NCBI RefSeq assembly: GCF_932526225.1
Contig: NC_064036.1
Coordinates: 11,649,181 to 11,713,180, forward strand
Direction of reading: 5' to 3'
Source: Nematostella vectensis
Taxonomy: Eukaryota > Cnidaria > Anthozoa > Actiniaria > Edwardsiidae
DNA length: 64,000 nucleotides
Shown here: one piece after another, positions 1 through 10,399 of the stretch
How the letters are laid out: each line of letters opens with the position of its first letter
How positions within the stretch are numbered: the stretch's first letter is position 1
Position numbers and translations under genes: made by a program
The notes under the pieces: model-generated
Told to the model about the DNA's origin: nothing
What the model saw: only the letters and a program-made list of their open reading frames with translations
Databases searched by the model: none

Positions 1-443
1 TGGTAATAATGATTATGTGATGGTGATAATGAATATGATGATGGTGTCAATGATGATGATGATGGTGTTAATAAAAATGGTGGTGTCAATGATGATGATG
101 GTGTTAATAAAAGTGGTGGTGTCAATAAAGATGATGATGGTGTCAATGATGATTATGGTGGTGTTAATGTAAGTGGTGGTGTCAATAATGATGATGATGG
201 TGTCAATGATGATGATGATGGTGTTAATAAACGTGGTTGTGTCAATGATGATGATGATGAGGGTGTCAATGATGATGATGATGGTGGTGTTAATGTAAGT
301 GGTGGTGTCAATGATGATGATGATAGTGTTAATAAAAGTGGTGTTGTTAATTATTGTGATGATGGAGATAATGAATAAATGATGATGGCGTTAATAAAAG
401 TGATAATAATAATGATGATGGTGGTGATGAAGATGACATCGGC
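1..443. repeat. GATGAT/GGTGTCAAT minisatellite in an intron
   Basis: Imperfect tandem units built from GATGATGATGGTGTCAAT alternating with GTTAATAAAAGTGGTGGTG. On the minus strand the array starts a few bases after the 5' splice site (GTAAGG, positions 449-444) of the last visible exon of the minus-strand gene at 450-4575, so it occupies the start of that intron. Histidine- and tyrosine-rich readings of the array are not coding. Confidence 0.85.
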
Positions 444-449
444 CCTTAC

Positions 450-3400
450 CCTGTTTGCAATTCCTGATCACGTACTTCGCCAGTTGGACCTTGTTCAGGT
501 AACATTTATAGAGATACGCGACTTGACTTAGCCCTTTGCTGAGTTTAACATTCAGGTCGTATGTCTCAGGTAGCGAGGCCGTGTTAATTTTGGCAAGATA
601 CTCTCGTATTAGGGACGCTGCGTGACTGTTATTCGCACTGCGATCCGAGGCCTGATCGAGCATAGCCACAACATTACGCAGGGTGTTGTGAAGATCATCA
701 GCTCTGAGCTTGGTTCTGATGTACTCTGCTCCCTAAACAAAGGGACCAATATTTAGTTTTAGCGCTGGGTAACAGACACCGCGGGAAATCTCCCTCGCAT
801 CTTGTCCCGAAAAATGGCTATTGTTGACAGCATTTACGCCCTAAGAGAAATAAAAAAGACATGACACCCCACGTATTTGCGTATGTATGCATGTGAGTCC
901 GTGCGCGCCTTTATGTTGCAAAACATTCCAAAGTCAAAAAAAATCTTAAACAAAACGATGTGCGTTCTTGTAGCCCCTGAAATAACTCGAAAATGTAAGA
1001 ACTGTATAAATATCGAGAACTATAAACAGTTTGGTGAATGGGGTGTACATCTACCTTTTTGTTTAAAAAAGACATGTAATCTGTAATATTTTTATTGAGC
1101 TCTTTCAAGTTGTTGTTTGCGGCGGTGATTTTGTGTGCCCCTTCTCGTGCATTCTTCTCCATCGCATCACACTGCTGGGGTTTCTTTATAATCGAGTAGA
1201 TGGTCAGTGCTGCAAAGAAAACCAGAAGGATAAGAAGAGAAGGGTCTTGTTTATCATAGAGGAGCGCGATCGCTAAACCAAGTACACAAACAGCTACATT
1301 AAATTATAAAGGGCATGCCACGGGCGAAAGGATAGATAATCCGCAGTAACGCCGCTTTCTAAAAAGACGTCAAATACATCCCTGGCTAGCAAAAGTCATC
1401 TTTTATACTGTGTAAGCCGCTATCGTTACGCCCCCCCCTTCTCCCGGTTCATCGTAGACTGTGTAAGCGTTACGGTTTACGACCCCCCCCCTCCCCTCCC
1501 CACGTAATTCACCAACCGATGAAAACAGTATTAGACAATATTCATCTACAGAATGTATAAGACCACCACGATAACGTTTACGTACCCCCCCCCCCCCTCC
1601 TCCTGGATCACCGGCCGATGAAATTATCTCTACAAACTGTGTAAAAAGACTACGCTATCGTTACCATTTATGTTCTCCCTACCACTGGCTCGCCGGCCGA
1701 TGAAATTATCTCTACAAACTGTGTAAAAAGACCACGCTATCGTTACCATTTATGTTCTCCCTAACCCTGGCTCACCGGCCGATGAAATTATCATTACAAA
1801 CTGTGCAAAAAGACCGCGCTATCGTTACACTTTACTACTTTACGTTTTCTCTCCACATCGTTCACCTGCCGACGGGATTATCTCTACTAGCACTGTTAAA
1901 AGACTGCGCTATCGTTAAAGGTTACGTCCCCCCTCCTCAAGGTTCACCGGTCGTTCGACTCACCTTCTGTGACAAGTGTGGCGGCGCCCGCCATGACGCG
2001 CCATGTAGTCTTCAACCGACTGGCCCATTTGCCCGATGATCCGCTTGAAAGCCTCGCATTCTTCATGCTTGTCTTGGTGCTTTTGATGTAGTCATCGAGC
2101 CGATCAATGCCTAGAACCTTATCCGCCTTTGTGTGGCGCGCATTCACTAGCTGTTTGTAGTCACCACTGCCGGCTTGCGCGAAGCTTGCCAAATCCTGTG
2201 GATACTTTTCTTAATTCAATTTCTTTTTGGATATGATGGGATGATGCATGCATCATGCTAATTGGCTAATTCGCCACGGTAGCGCGCGTCTTGAATGGCA
2301 GCGCGAGAGAGCTGGGGCTAGTGTAAGGGCGCCCCTTACCCCTTACTTTCCTGTGTGAGTCTCATTTCCTTTTGAATGTCTAATCTACACCTCAGTATCA
2401 AAATCTCATTTCTAACCTTGTTGATCTTGTTGATTGTGTACCGCTTGTAGCCCAACCTCACGGCGCCGTCAATAAGAAAAGCTAAATAGCCAGCAATTGA
2501 CATAACCGCCGAGTCAACCCTATCAAACACTGACTGAAACTCCGTCTGCAACTCTGTGTTCGACCACCTAATCACTGTTTGATTCTTCGCTCTGATGGCA
2601 GCCTGTGGAAGAAATCACAGTAGAACCCCGCTAACTAAAACTCGGCTAACTCGAATTCCCCGCTATCTCGAACTAAGTTCGATTTCCCTTGAACCTAATT
2701 TAGAGTCATTTTTACTCTGCTAACTCGAATTCCCCGCTAAATCGAACTGATTTTTGTTTCCCTTCAGAGTTCGAGTTAGCGGGGTTCTACTGTACCATTG
2801 TAGAGGGTGATTTTAAAGTAGTTCGTCAACATTGTTTTTATCTTGTGGTCAGGCAATGCTGGCGGTGTTGACAGCATTTGCATGGGATTTAGGGACGAAC
2901 CAATATAAGAGATGTGATTAAACGGGGGGGGGGGGGGTGGTGATGTGATGAAGGGGGGTAAAAACAAACCTATATTAGAAATGTGATGAAGGGATAGGAT
3001 ATTTTAAATATTGAGAATGCAAACAAAAATATTCGAAAAAAACATGATCTGGTCCTAGTAGGGAATGTGGTGGAGGGATTTCTTGGATGACTTGCTTACG
3101 GGACATTTCTTACCCTTATTTCTGTCCATTTCCGGTCAAATTCCTTGACAATGTCGGGATGAATCGCTTCCAGGAGTTCGTCCGAAATCTTGATAATACT
3201 TAACAACATAGTGGCCACCATCTGGAATTGACCATACCCCAGCTCGGTATCTGTGAGCAGATTTTTAGCTGAAGCAAAAAGTAATAGATTAGAAATTTAT
3301 GGTGTGCTTAACTGTAATACTCTTGATCAATTGGTTCCTTTGACCATTTGTATGTAAACCCTTTTGAATACTTTATGCGCCAATCGTATATTTTTGACAC

Positions 3401-4575
3401 GAATAAGCCCCTTTCTTGAATTCATACCTGCAAGAGCATTGTTGCCTATCACATTGTTAAGTTTCTTCATTTCTCGTGATTGTGTTTTGTAAGTCTCTGC
3501 ATACTCGCACAGCTTACGATTTGATAACTTCCCACAGCATTCGGTGATTTTCAGGTAGATATCCGTTCCCAGATCTACAAGTAGAAAGCCTACTTGGGCG
3601 CTCATTGTCACAGGCGTAAATGCAGTTCCTAAACTTCCTGCAATCAATAACATAAAAAAAATAACTGGAAGCTTAGCGAAGCACTTTAAATAAACATCGA
3701 GTGATGTGAATGGTGATGCGGTGCAATGTTGATGTGGGTGTGTATTGGGATGAAGTGAAAATCACCATATTAGTGATCATATACAACAATTTCTTGAATC
3801 ACTGGGTTCTATTTTTTTCGACGTTTCGGCAATGCTGATCGTTAATCCTGACTTAATCCTGATTTACCGTTCCTGATGAAGGCAGAATTGCCGAAACGTC
3901 GAAAAAAAAAATAGAACCCAGTGATTCAAGAAATTGTTGTATAGAAATAAAACACTACAAGCACAAACAGTGATTATATGAGGGTTGTGTGATGAAGGGA
4001 GGGAGGGGGGATAGACCGCCAGGAGAGAAAAATAGAGTGAATAAGGGGGCGCGTGGAGCCGACTAAAGGACATTTAGTTCGGGTCGCCTTTGCCCCTAAA
4101 TTGCGAAACCAGTATTCGTATTAGTTTTTTGTATATAGTATTTAAATAATTTTTTTTGTACCTAGTTTTTTCCCCACACATTTTACCATTGAATTTGTAA
4201 ACATTTAATGTGTCGGGGCACGCATAAACTATCATCTTGATATTTAGCGCAACCAAGAGTCCGTGAAGATGAAGGGATATCTATCTAGCAATGAGACAAC
4301 TTTCTATAGATACATTGCAACTTTCAAATACATAGTGTCCACGTGAACGTGCGGAGTTTAATATAAGGGCGACTATCAAATAAAGGGCGACTACTAAAAC
4401 ATAAACCGAACCTACTCTTTTGACTGCTTAATACCGTTCCACTATCTTCCTTTTTGTCCTCTATGCTCCTTGGTGCGTTCTGCGGCCTTTCTACATATCT
4501 TGCGGAGGTAAATTCTTGTCCGAGGACTAGTAAAATAAGGAATAGGCAGAATCGTACTGCTGCCCTTGCCCCCAT
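450..4575 (-). CDS. Secreted/membrane helical protein, multi-exon, 3' part outside window
   Basis: Spliced gene read by splice sites and phase. Exon 1 (4416-4575) has an ATG at 4575 and a signal peptide ending near TSARY. Exon 2 is 3428-3637, exon 3 is 3114-3268, exon 4 about 2342-2602, exon 5 about 1964-2195 (possibly to about 2210), exon 6 is 1055-1293, exon 7 about 780-840 and exon 8 about 450-728. It continues past the left edge. Phases agree for exons 1-2, 2-3, 3-4, 5-6 and 6-7; junctions 4-5 and 7-8 need a less obvious site. Exons 2-5 read as amphipathic helices. Exon 6 begins with two hydrophobic segments separated by YDKQDPS, which look like a membrane hairpin, followed by a Lys/Asn-rich helix. 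The family was not recognised. Long helices around a central hydrophobic hairpin also occur in apolipoprotein-L-like and some helical pore-forming proteins, but only the topology is shared, so no function is assigned. Confidence 0.6.
1397..1957. repeat. About 80-bp minisatellite beside a splice donor
   Basis: Six to seven diverged units of about 80 bp share ACTGTGTAAAAAGAC, GCTATCGTTAC and a C-rich stretch, and each ends near CACCGGCCGATG. On the minus strand each unit carries a donor-like GGTGA(G/A/T) (for example at 1608, 1776, 1869 and 1946). The array lies immediately downstream of the real donor GTGAGT (1963-1958) of exon 5 of the minus-strand gene. Confidence 0.75.
2618..2792. mobile_element. 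175-bp pogo/Tc1-like MITE, TA target site
   Basis: Terminal inverted repeats start CAGTAGAACCCCGCTAACT and mirror each other. TA follows the right end; CA, apparently a mutated TA, precedes the left end. The duplicated copy of this intron near 5430 lacks the element and reads GGAATTACCATTG across the site, so the empty site is visible. The TA target and CAGTAGAACC terminus fit non-autonomous Tc1/mariner-pogo elements. There is no coding capacity. Confidence 0.85.
3780..3943. repeat. Fold-back element with Penelope-type end
   Basis: A near-perfect inverted repeat of about 52 bp per arm, with outer ends TATACAACAATTTCTTG and its complement, surrounds a short centre in intron 1 of the minus-strand gene. 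The right arm carries the hammerhead-like motif at 3873-3900. It looks like two Penelope-like retroelement ends joined head to head. Confidence 0.75.
3866..3905 (+). ncRNA. Hammerhead-ribozyme-like motif
   Basis: The plus strand reads CTGATGA (3873-3879), then A, then a GGCA/TGCC stem with a GAAT loop, then GAAACGTC (3893-3900). These are the conserved boxes of a minimal hammerhead with a self-complementary ACGT stem III, the kind described for Penelope-like elements that may act as dimers. The extra A between CTGATGA and stem II departs from the ideal core, so self-cleavage is uncertain. The opposite arm keeps GAAACGTC but has lost the CTGATGA box. Confidence 0.5.
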
Positions 4576-4854
4576 CGTACGTGAAATATCTGAACACTAA
4601 TAAAAACAGAATAAAGCATAATATTCTAGGAAAGTACGCGCGCTGTGATTGGCTGATTTAACGGGCGAGATTCCCCCATCTCAGAACCATTGCCATGGTA
4701 AAAAGAGCCATTTATCTATACGTTTACGACAAATTGATTGAGAAAGTCAGCTGCTTTTACGTCTTTGGTAAATAACTTTTCACACTTCTTTTTTCCCACC
4801 GTTAGTTGATCGGCAATTGCGCAAAGCCTAAGTTTTTTTTTTTCGCCGCAGTTA

Positions 4855-5151
4855 CTGTCGAATCCGTTGTATCGCGACGCCACATTTTCAAAACATCGAT
4901 TTGTTTTTGTCTTTTGGGATTTTCTGTTCCGCCAGTCAAATTATGCTAAGTAAATCAGATTCTTGCCATCTCTCGCCTAGTACAGTTGCCTGACTTTTTG
5001 TCGCGACACTGTCTGGTTTTCGTCCAGTGGATAGCCAGGGAAGTGCACAAAGCGAGACTCTGATTGGCTCAGAATGGTTTTACTGGCGAAACAGAAAACC
5101 AAAACAAATCGTGTTTTGAAAACGCGGGTCGCGATACAACGGATACGACAG
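4855..5151. mobile_element. 297-bp TA-flanked MITE, copy 1
   Basis: Inverted ends CTGTCGAATCCGTTGTATC and its mirror are flanked by TA on both sides. A second copy of the same family lies at 21892-22169. Shared inner landmarks include CATCGATTTGTTTTTGTC and GTGCACAAAGC. It is a non-autonomous element with no open frame of interest. Confidence 0.85.
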
Positions 5152-5387
5152 TAATGGCAATATATTAAAAGATTTATTAACCTCGTCTGCACGGAGAAAT
5201 ATCAGACCATGGTCTTTTCGACCTGCCTTTGGAAACGTACAAAAAAGTCGAGAACGCACACTTCAAGTTTATATTGCTTGTAATCATAATAGTCCAGTTT
5301 GTAATTAAACTTTACCCACTGGACATAGGCGCTAAGGACTCAAAGATACAGGGTAAACCGTTTGCAAACACCCACACACCCCTAATC

Positions 5388-7103
5388 ACTGTTTGATTTC
5401 TCGCTATGGTGGCAGCTTGTAGAAGGAATTACCATTGTAGAGGGTTATTTTAAGTAGTTCGTCAATATTTTCTTTATCTTGTGGTCAAGCAATGCTGGCG
5501 GATGTTTACAGCGTTTGAATGGGACAAACCAAAAAGGGGGGATAAAGGGGGGGATGATGTGATGAAGGGGGGTAGGGACAAATCAATATTGGAAATGTGT
5601 TGAAGGGATGGGGCATTTCAAGTATTGAGAATGTAAACCAAAAATATTAGAAAAAAACATGATCCGGTCCTAGTGGGGAATGTGGTGGAGGGATATATTG
5701 ACTTGCATACGGGACATTTCTTACCCTTATTTCTGTCCATTTCTGGTCAAATTCCTTGACAATGTCGGGATGAATCGCTTCCAGGAGTTCGTCCGAAATC
5801 TTGATAATACTTATCAACTTGGTGGCAACCATCTGGAATTGACCATACCCCAGCTCGATATCTGTGAGCAGTTTTTTAGCTGAAGCAAAAAGTAATAGCT
5901 TAGAAATTTATGGTGTGCTTAACTGTAATACTCTTGATCAATTGGTTCCTTTGACCATTTGTATGTGAACCCTTTTGAATACTTTATGCGCCAATCGTAT
6001 ATTTTTGACATGAATAAGCCCCTTTCTTGAATTCATACCTGCAAGAGCATTGTTGTCTATCACATTGTTAAGTTTCTTCATTTCTCGTGATTGTGTTTTG
6101 TAAGTCTCTGCATACTCGCACAGCTTACGATTTGATAACTTCACACAGCATTCGGTGATTTTCAGGTAGATATTCGTTCCCAGATCTGCAAGTAGAAAGC
6201 CTACTTCGGCGCTCATTGTCACAGGCCTAAATGCAGTTGGGATATCTGTGGGCAGATTTTTAGATGAAGCAAAGAGTAATAGCTTTTAGAACTGTATAGT
6301 GTGCTATCTGTAATAGTCTGGATCAATTGGTTCTTTTGACCGTTTGTATGTAACCCTTTTGAAAGCACCAACGCTGTTGCATTTTTCTTAAATTATCGTT
6401 TATTTTAGGCATGAATAAGTTATTCATACCTGCAAGAGCATTGTTGTCTATCACATTGTAAAGTGTCTTCATTTCTTGTGATTGTGTTAGTGTGTAAGTC
6501 TCTGTCTACTCGCACAGGATTTGATAACTTTCCACAGCATTTGGTGATTTTCAGCTAGATATCCGTTCCCAGATATGCGAAACCACATTTTAAATAAATA
6601 GTATTAGTATTTTTATATAGCATTTCAAGTGTTTTTGTACATAGATTTTTCCACATTTTACCTTTGAATTTGAAATTATTTACATCTTGATATTTAGTGC
6701 AACCGTGTTAGATTAGATAAAGGGATATTTATCTAGCAATTTAAACCCCTTTCAATTGAGAAATTGGAACTTGCAAATAGTGACCGCCTGAACGTGGGGA
6801 GTAGAGGTCCCAAATGCCAAACAAAACAGTAAACAGTGTAAACAGAAGGGAGGTAGTCTGCTAAGACTACAATAAATAAAGGGTGACTACTAAAACATAA
6901 ACCGAACTTACTCTTTTGTCTTTGTGTTTTAAGTTAAAACACGTTCCCCCATCTTCCCTTTTGCCCTTTATGTTTCGTTGCCCGTTCTGCGGCCTTTCTA
7001 CATATCTTGCGGAGGTAAATTCTTGTCCGAGGACTAGTAAAATAAGGAATAGGTAGAATCGTACTGCTGCCCTTCCCTCATCATACGTGAAATATCTGAA
7101 CAC
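5388..7103 (-). pseudogene. Two decayed partial copies of the 5' exons of the left-end gene
   Basis: Copy B has a trace of exon 4 (5388-5430), intact exon 3 (5725-5879, the same 155 nt) and most of exon 2 (from 6039), which is cut at about 6236. There it joins copy C, which begins inside exon 3. Copy C has lost the exon 3 acceptor (CAG is CAT) and has a degenerate exon 2 (about 6300-6570) whose 5' part is deleted. It ends in a signal-peptide exon (6912-7103) in which a one-base loss puts the original ATG out of frame, so no in-frame ATG remains. The copies probably arose by unequal exchange or staggered duplication. Transcription from the copy C promoter cannot be excluded, but neither copy can make the parental protein as read. 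Confidence 0.75.
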
Positions 7104-8721
7104 TGATAAAAACAGAACACAGCTATCACGACGAAAATATTCAAAAAGAAAAGCGAGTCATTAGAAAAGCGATTCATTTCTAGACAGGTAAAATTATCGC
7201 TACCTTTTGTTAAATAATGTTCTCATGATACATCTATTGTCCAGACGAACAGGGGATAGTAGAAAACAAGTTCAAGGTAGGCCGCTGTATGGTCACTCTG
7301 CAGTGATTTGTCGAGGTTAGAGACAGTTTTATATACCCTAGCTCTGTTATAGGGATCAGTCGATCGAAAATTGACGATACGGAATAAGACACATATCCTG
7401 TTCGTCAGTGGAAAGAAAACGCCTTTGAGGCGCTACTGTAACAGGACCTGCCCACTGAAGCAGTGACCTTGGGTGATAATAATAATTTATTGATTTCTAT
7501 ACCGCGTTTTTACATGACAAGATAATCGAAATCGATGATCGGGTGATGAAAATAGAGGAGACTAGCCGCTTACCAGGCACGGCTGCTTTAAGTAAACGAA
7601 CGATATACAATAATAGCCCTTACAGCAATCCTTGATAGCATTAATTGCATATTCCTGGCAGATCTACTTAGGTTAGCATTTTCATTTACGGACTCTTGTG
7701 GATCAATTATCAATCAATTTCATGTCGCACCACAGGAAGGAGTTCTCCTAATTTTTTTAATGCAATTTTTTATGCTAACAGGCATCTTTAACGAATATTT
7801 ATTGTCCTATAATGATAGTTTTTCTCTATAATTTGTTTTCTTTTGGTAACATGTAGAAAACAATCGGGCATGCCTCACTTGTAGAGCCACTGTTCCCGGT
7901 CCACTGGTCACGAAAGGTACCGTACCCGATGACGCACGTCTGTTCTCATATCGCTTACTCTGCTGCTTCCCCCCTTATACGTGCTAGCCGCTTGAAATCA
8001 ATGCTAACATGTTCAAAATTTCGGTGTTTTTCAACTATTACTATAAAACAGCTTACATCTTTCAACCACACTCGAAAAGGATTTTAAACAGACTACAGAA
8101 ACATTTTAGGCTTAGTGGCCGAGCGTGGAATAGGTTCTTTTGCGTATGTAAACCTTTAGTGTGCTGATTTAGTAAGTAGTATCTTTTCATTTGTTTCTTG
8201 GAGGACAGGTAAATGTCAAGGAGATTTTCCGAAGGTTTATCAAGTACATTATTAAATATGCATGCACGCGAGAGAGCTTGTATGGAAAACATAACCAATT
8301 CTTTTTCAGACAACCAACAACAGGCGTAAGATGTATTTAACCTACTGCGAAACCTCCACAGTATTACCAGATTACGGACAGAAAAAAGTATCCTTCACAT
8401 GGAGGTATACACTTTAGGAGAGTTTGAGTAATATATTTGAAATCGTAATGACGGAATCTTTCGAAGAATAAAAAGATACACTTTATAATTTATAAAGTAG
8501 CCTTTATCAAACAAAACTCACTATATGTGGCATTGAGGCGAACTCTGTAATACTGACAGGATTGCCTACTTTATACTATAATTATTTTCTTGTACCCTTG
8601 GATGCAATAAATGAGCCACAAGCAAACTTTTCGACACAAGCCGCTATACAACTACTGAAATGCAGCTAATCAATGCTATTTGAAGGGCCCCCTAATATAA
8701 ACATAGTACGCTAGTAGCCCA

Positions 8722-8783
8722 GACAAGTCATCTATGCCGTACCGATGTGTTTACGGTACGCCTTAAGAACATAACTCATATGA
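8722..8783 (+). repeat. Single dispersed monomer of the 31-33 kb minisatellite
   Basis: About 62 bp, from GACAAGTCATCTATGCC to CATATGA, match in reverse orientation the unit amplified at 31081-33622, including the TTTACGGTACGCC segment that acts as exon end and donor there. It is isolated, with no neighbouring copy. Confidence 0.85.
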
Positions 8784-9872
8784 AAATGAGCCCAAGAGCA
8801 CCGTAGGCCATAAGTGAGTCAAAACACTTGAATATTATATAATCCCAATAATCCAATGAAAGCCTTGACGTCGCTCTATATTGCGTGGCCGAGAAACTCA
8901 ACTTCCGCCTCATCCCGGCAGTATGTTTACTGTTTACGCACACTATTTTTTTTCTTTAAATAGTTTGTAAATGTTACTCTTAGTTTCGGTTAAGGACAGT
9001 CTCGCATCCTATCCCTGCTTCCTTTATCTCGAAACACATGTAAGATATTATTTTAATTTTATTATATTATTATAACAAGTGAATACTTTTCCGTTTTTTC
9101 TTACTTTTACTAACGAATCCGCTGCACTTATAAAATCTTTTCTCCGCAGACAGCATTTTGCGTACAGTATAGCAGTGTAACGAAGTGCTCGCGAATTATC
9201 AGTTGTGCATTGCGGCCCAAGTTTTGGACGGGATAAGGGGAAGGCGTAAGACATTTTTTGTTGGTGAAATGGTGGCGGATAACACAAATAATCAAATTAT
9301 TCGCATGTGAAAAGAATCTACAAGTAGAGGGCTAGTATTATTTATAGAGAACGAGGGTCGGATACAACATAATCAGTGTCGCGTAGTGGGGGGGGGGGGG
9401 GGGGGGAGGGGGGACCGATGTCCTGTCTTGTAAAAGACGATAGGGACTGCGCATTTAAATCTTATATCGCAGTCATGTTTCTGCTGCGTTTCTGCTGAGG
9501 CATGGAGTTTTCAAGCGAAATATCATAAGCCGATGTGTGAGTGCAGCTTTTCTTAAAAAAACATGAATTCTAATTTAAGGCTTGCCTCGTCCCCTTACTC
9601 ATTTTCGCTGAGTGGCTTGTCGTTAGTGACGTAAGTCCGCTTTTGAAAGAATATGACAGCGCTGCATGGTGGGGCCTGGAAATTAGAGCTGACAAAGTTG
9701 AAGCCTGGTGACTAATATAAGGTTAGGGTAAAACTAAAATTTATCGGATCAGATTTATTGAAAACTAGTGGTTGGGTTGGTCCTGGAGTTACCTAGCTCC
9801 ACCCTTTTTCCCGCGAAAGGTGGCGCGCAATGTTTTTTCTTTGGCGTATTCTATATATGAAAATAAAAAGCT

Positions 9873-9991
9873 AATACACCAAAAACTGGTATTCGACTCT
9901 GCCAAATTTTCGTCTTTAATAAGTACTGCTCTGAAGAAGCCTTATTAAAGACGAAAATTTGGCAGAGTGGAATACCAGTTTTTGGTGTATT
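9873..9991. repeat. Fold-back element, degenerate Penelope-like centre
   Basis: Inverted arms of about 50 bp (outer ends AATACACCAAAAACTGG and its mirror) flank a centre with CTGAAGAAG and GACGAAA. The layout matches the fold-back at 3780-3943, though the hammerhead boxes are degraded. Confidence 0.7.
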
Positions 9992-10177
9992 GTATTTATT
10001 CTTCTTGTTCACAAACACGACAATTTGGGCTTTTTGTATTTATTCGTATTGAAAATAAAAGCTAGTATATTAAATACAATGTGAATACAGGTAGCTCCAA
10101 GGATGTCGCTTTAAGTAAGGACACTATCCTCCCCAGAAGCTGGCAGCATTTTTTCCATTGTTTTTCTTTTTGTGACT

Positions 10178-10183
10178 TTTATT
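10178..10183 (-). terminator. Candidate polyadenylation signal
   Basis: TTTATT on the plus strand, AATAAA on the minus strand, lies about 165 bases after the stop codon of the minus-strand six-span membrane gene. Confidence 0.4.
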
Positions 10184-10212
10184 AGGACGACTCTCTCTCT
10201 CTCTTTCCCAAG

Positions 10213-10399
10213 AAGACACGGGCAACAGCATATAGCCATGCTCAAGATACTCCCACCGAGTCTCCTTCTATTGAGCGAGCCTTATCAATCGAAGACACGG
10301 GCAACAGCATATAGCCATGCTCAAGATACTCCCACCGAGTCTTCTTCTATTGAGCGAGCCTTATCAATCGAAGACACGGGCAACAGCATATAGCCATGA
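10213..10399. repeat. 79-bp tandem repeat spanning a stop codon
   Basis: Two complete units and a third partial one, starting at 10213, 10292 and 10371, are nearly identical. On the minus strand each complete unit encodes the last residues of the six-span protein (ending LIRLAQ) plus its TAG. Translation ends in the first unit reached, so the remaining copies lie in the 3' untranslated region. Confidence 0.9.

Larger units (their letters stand above)
7104..10177. other. Intergenic, no gene supported
   Basis: AT-rich DNA without a convincing coding region. Short open frames at 8062-8313 and 9048-9287 lack ATG starts. It holds one stray minisatellite monomer (8722-8783), a poly-G run near 9388-9412 and a fold-back at 9873-9991. 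Confidence 0.6.

Noticed and set aside
8062-8313. 83-codon minus-strand frame
   Set aside because: Starts at a non-ATG codon; no recognisable family or splice context.
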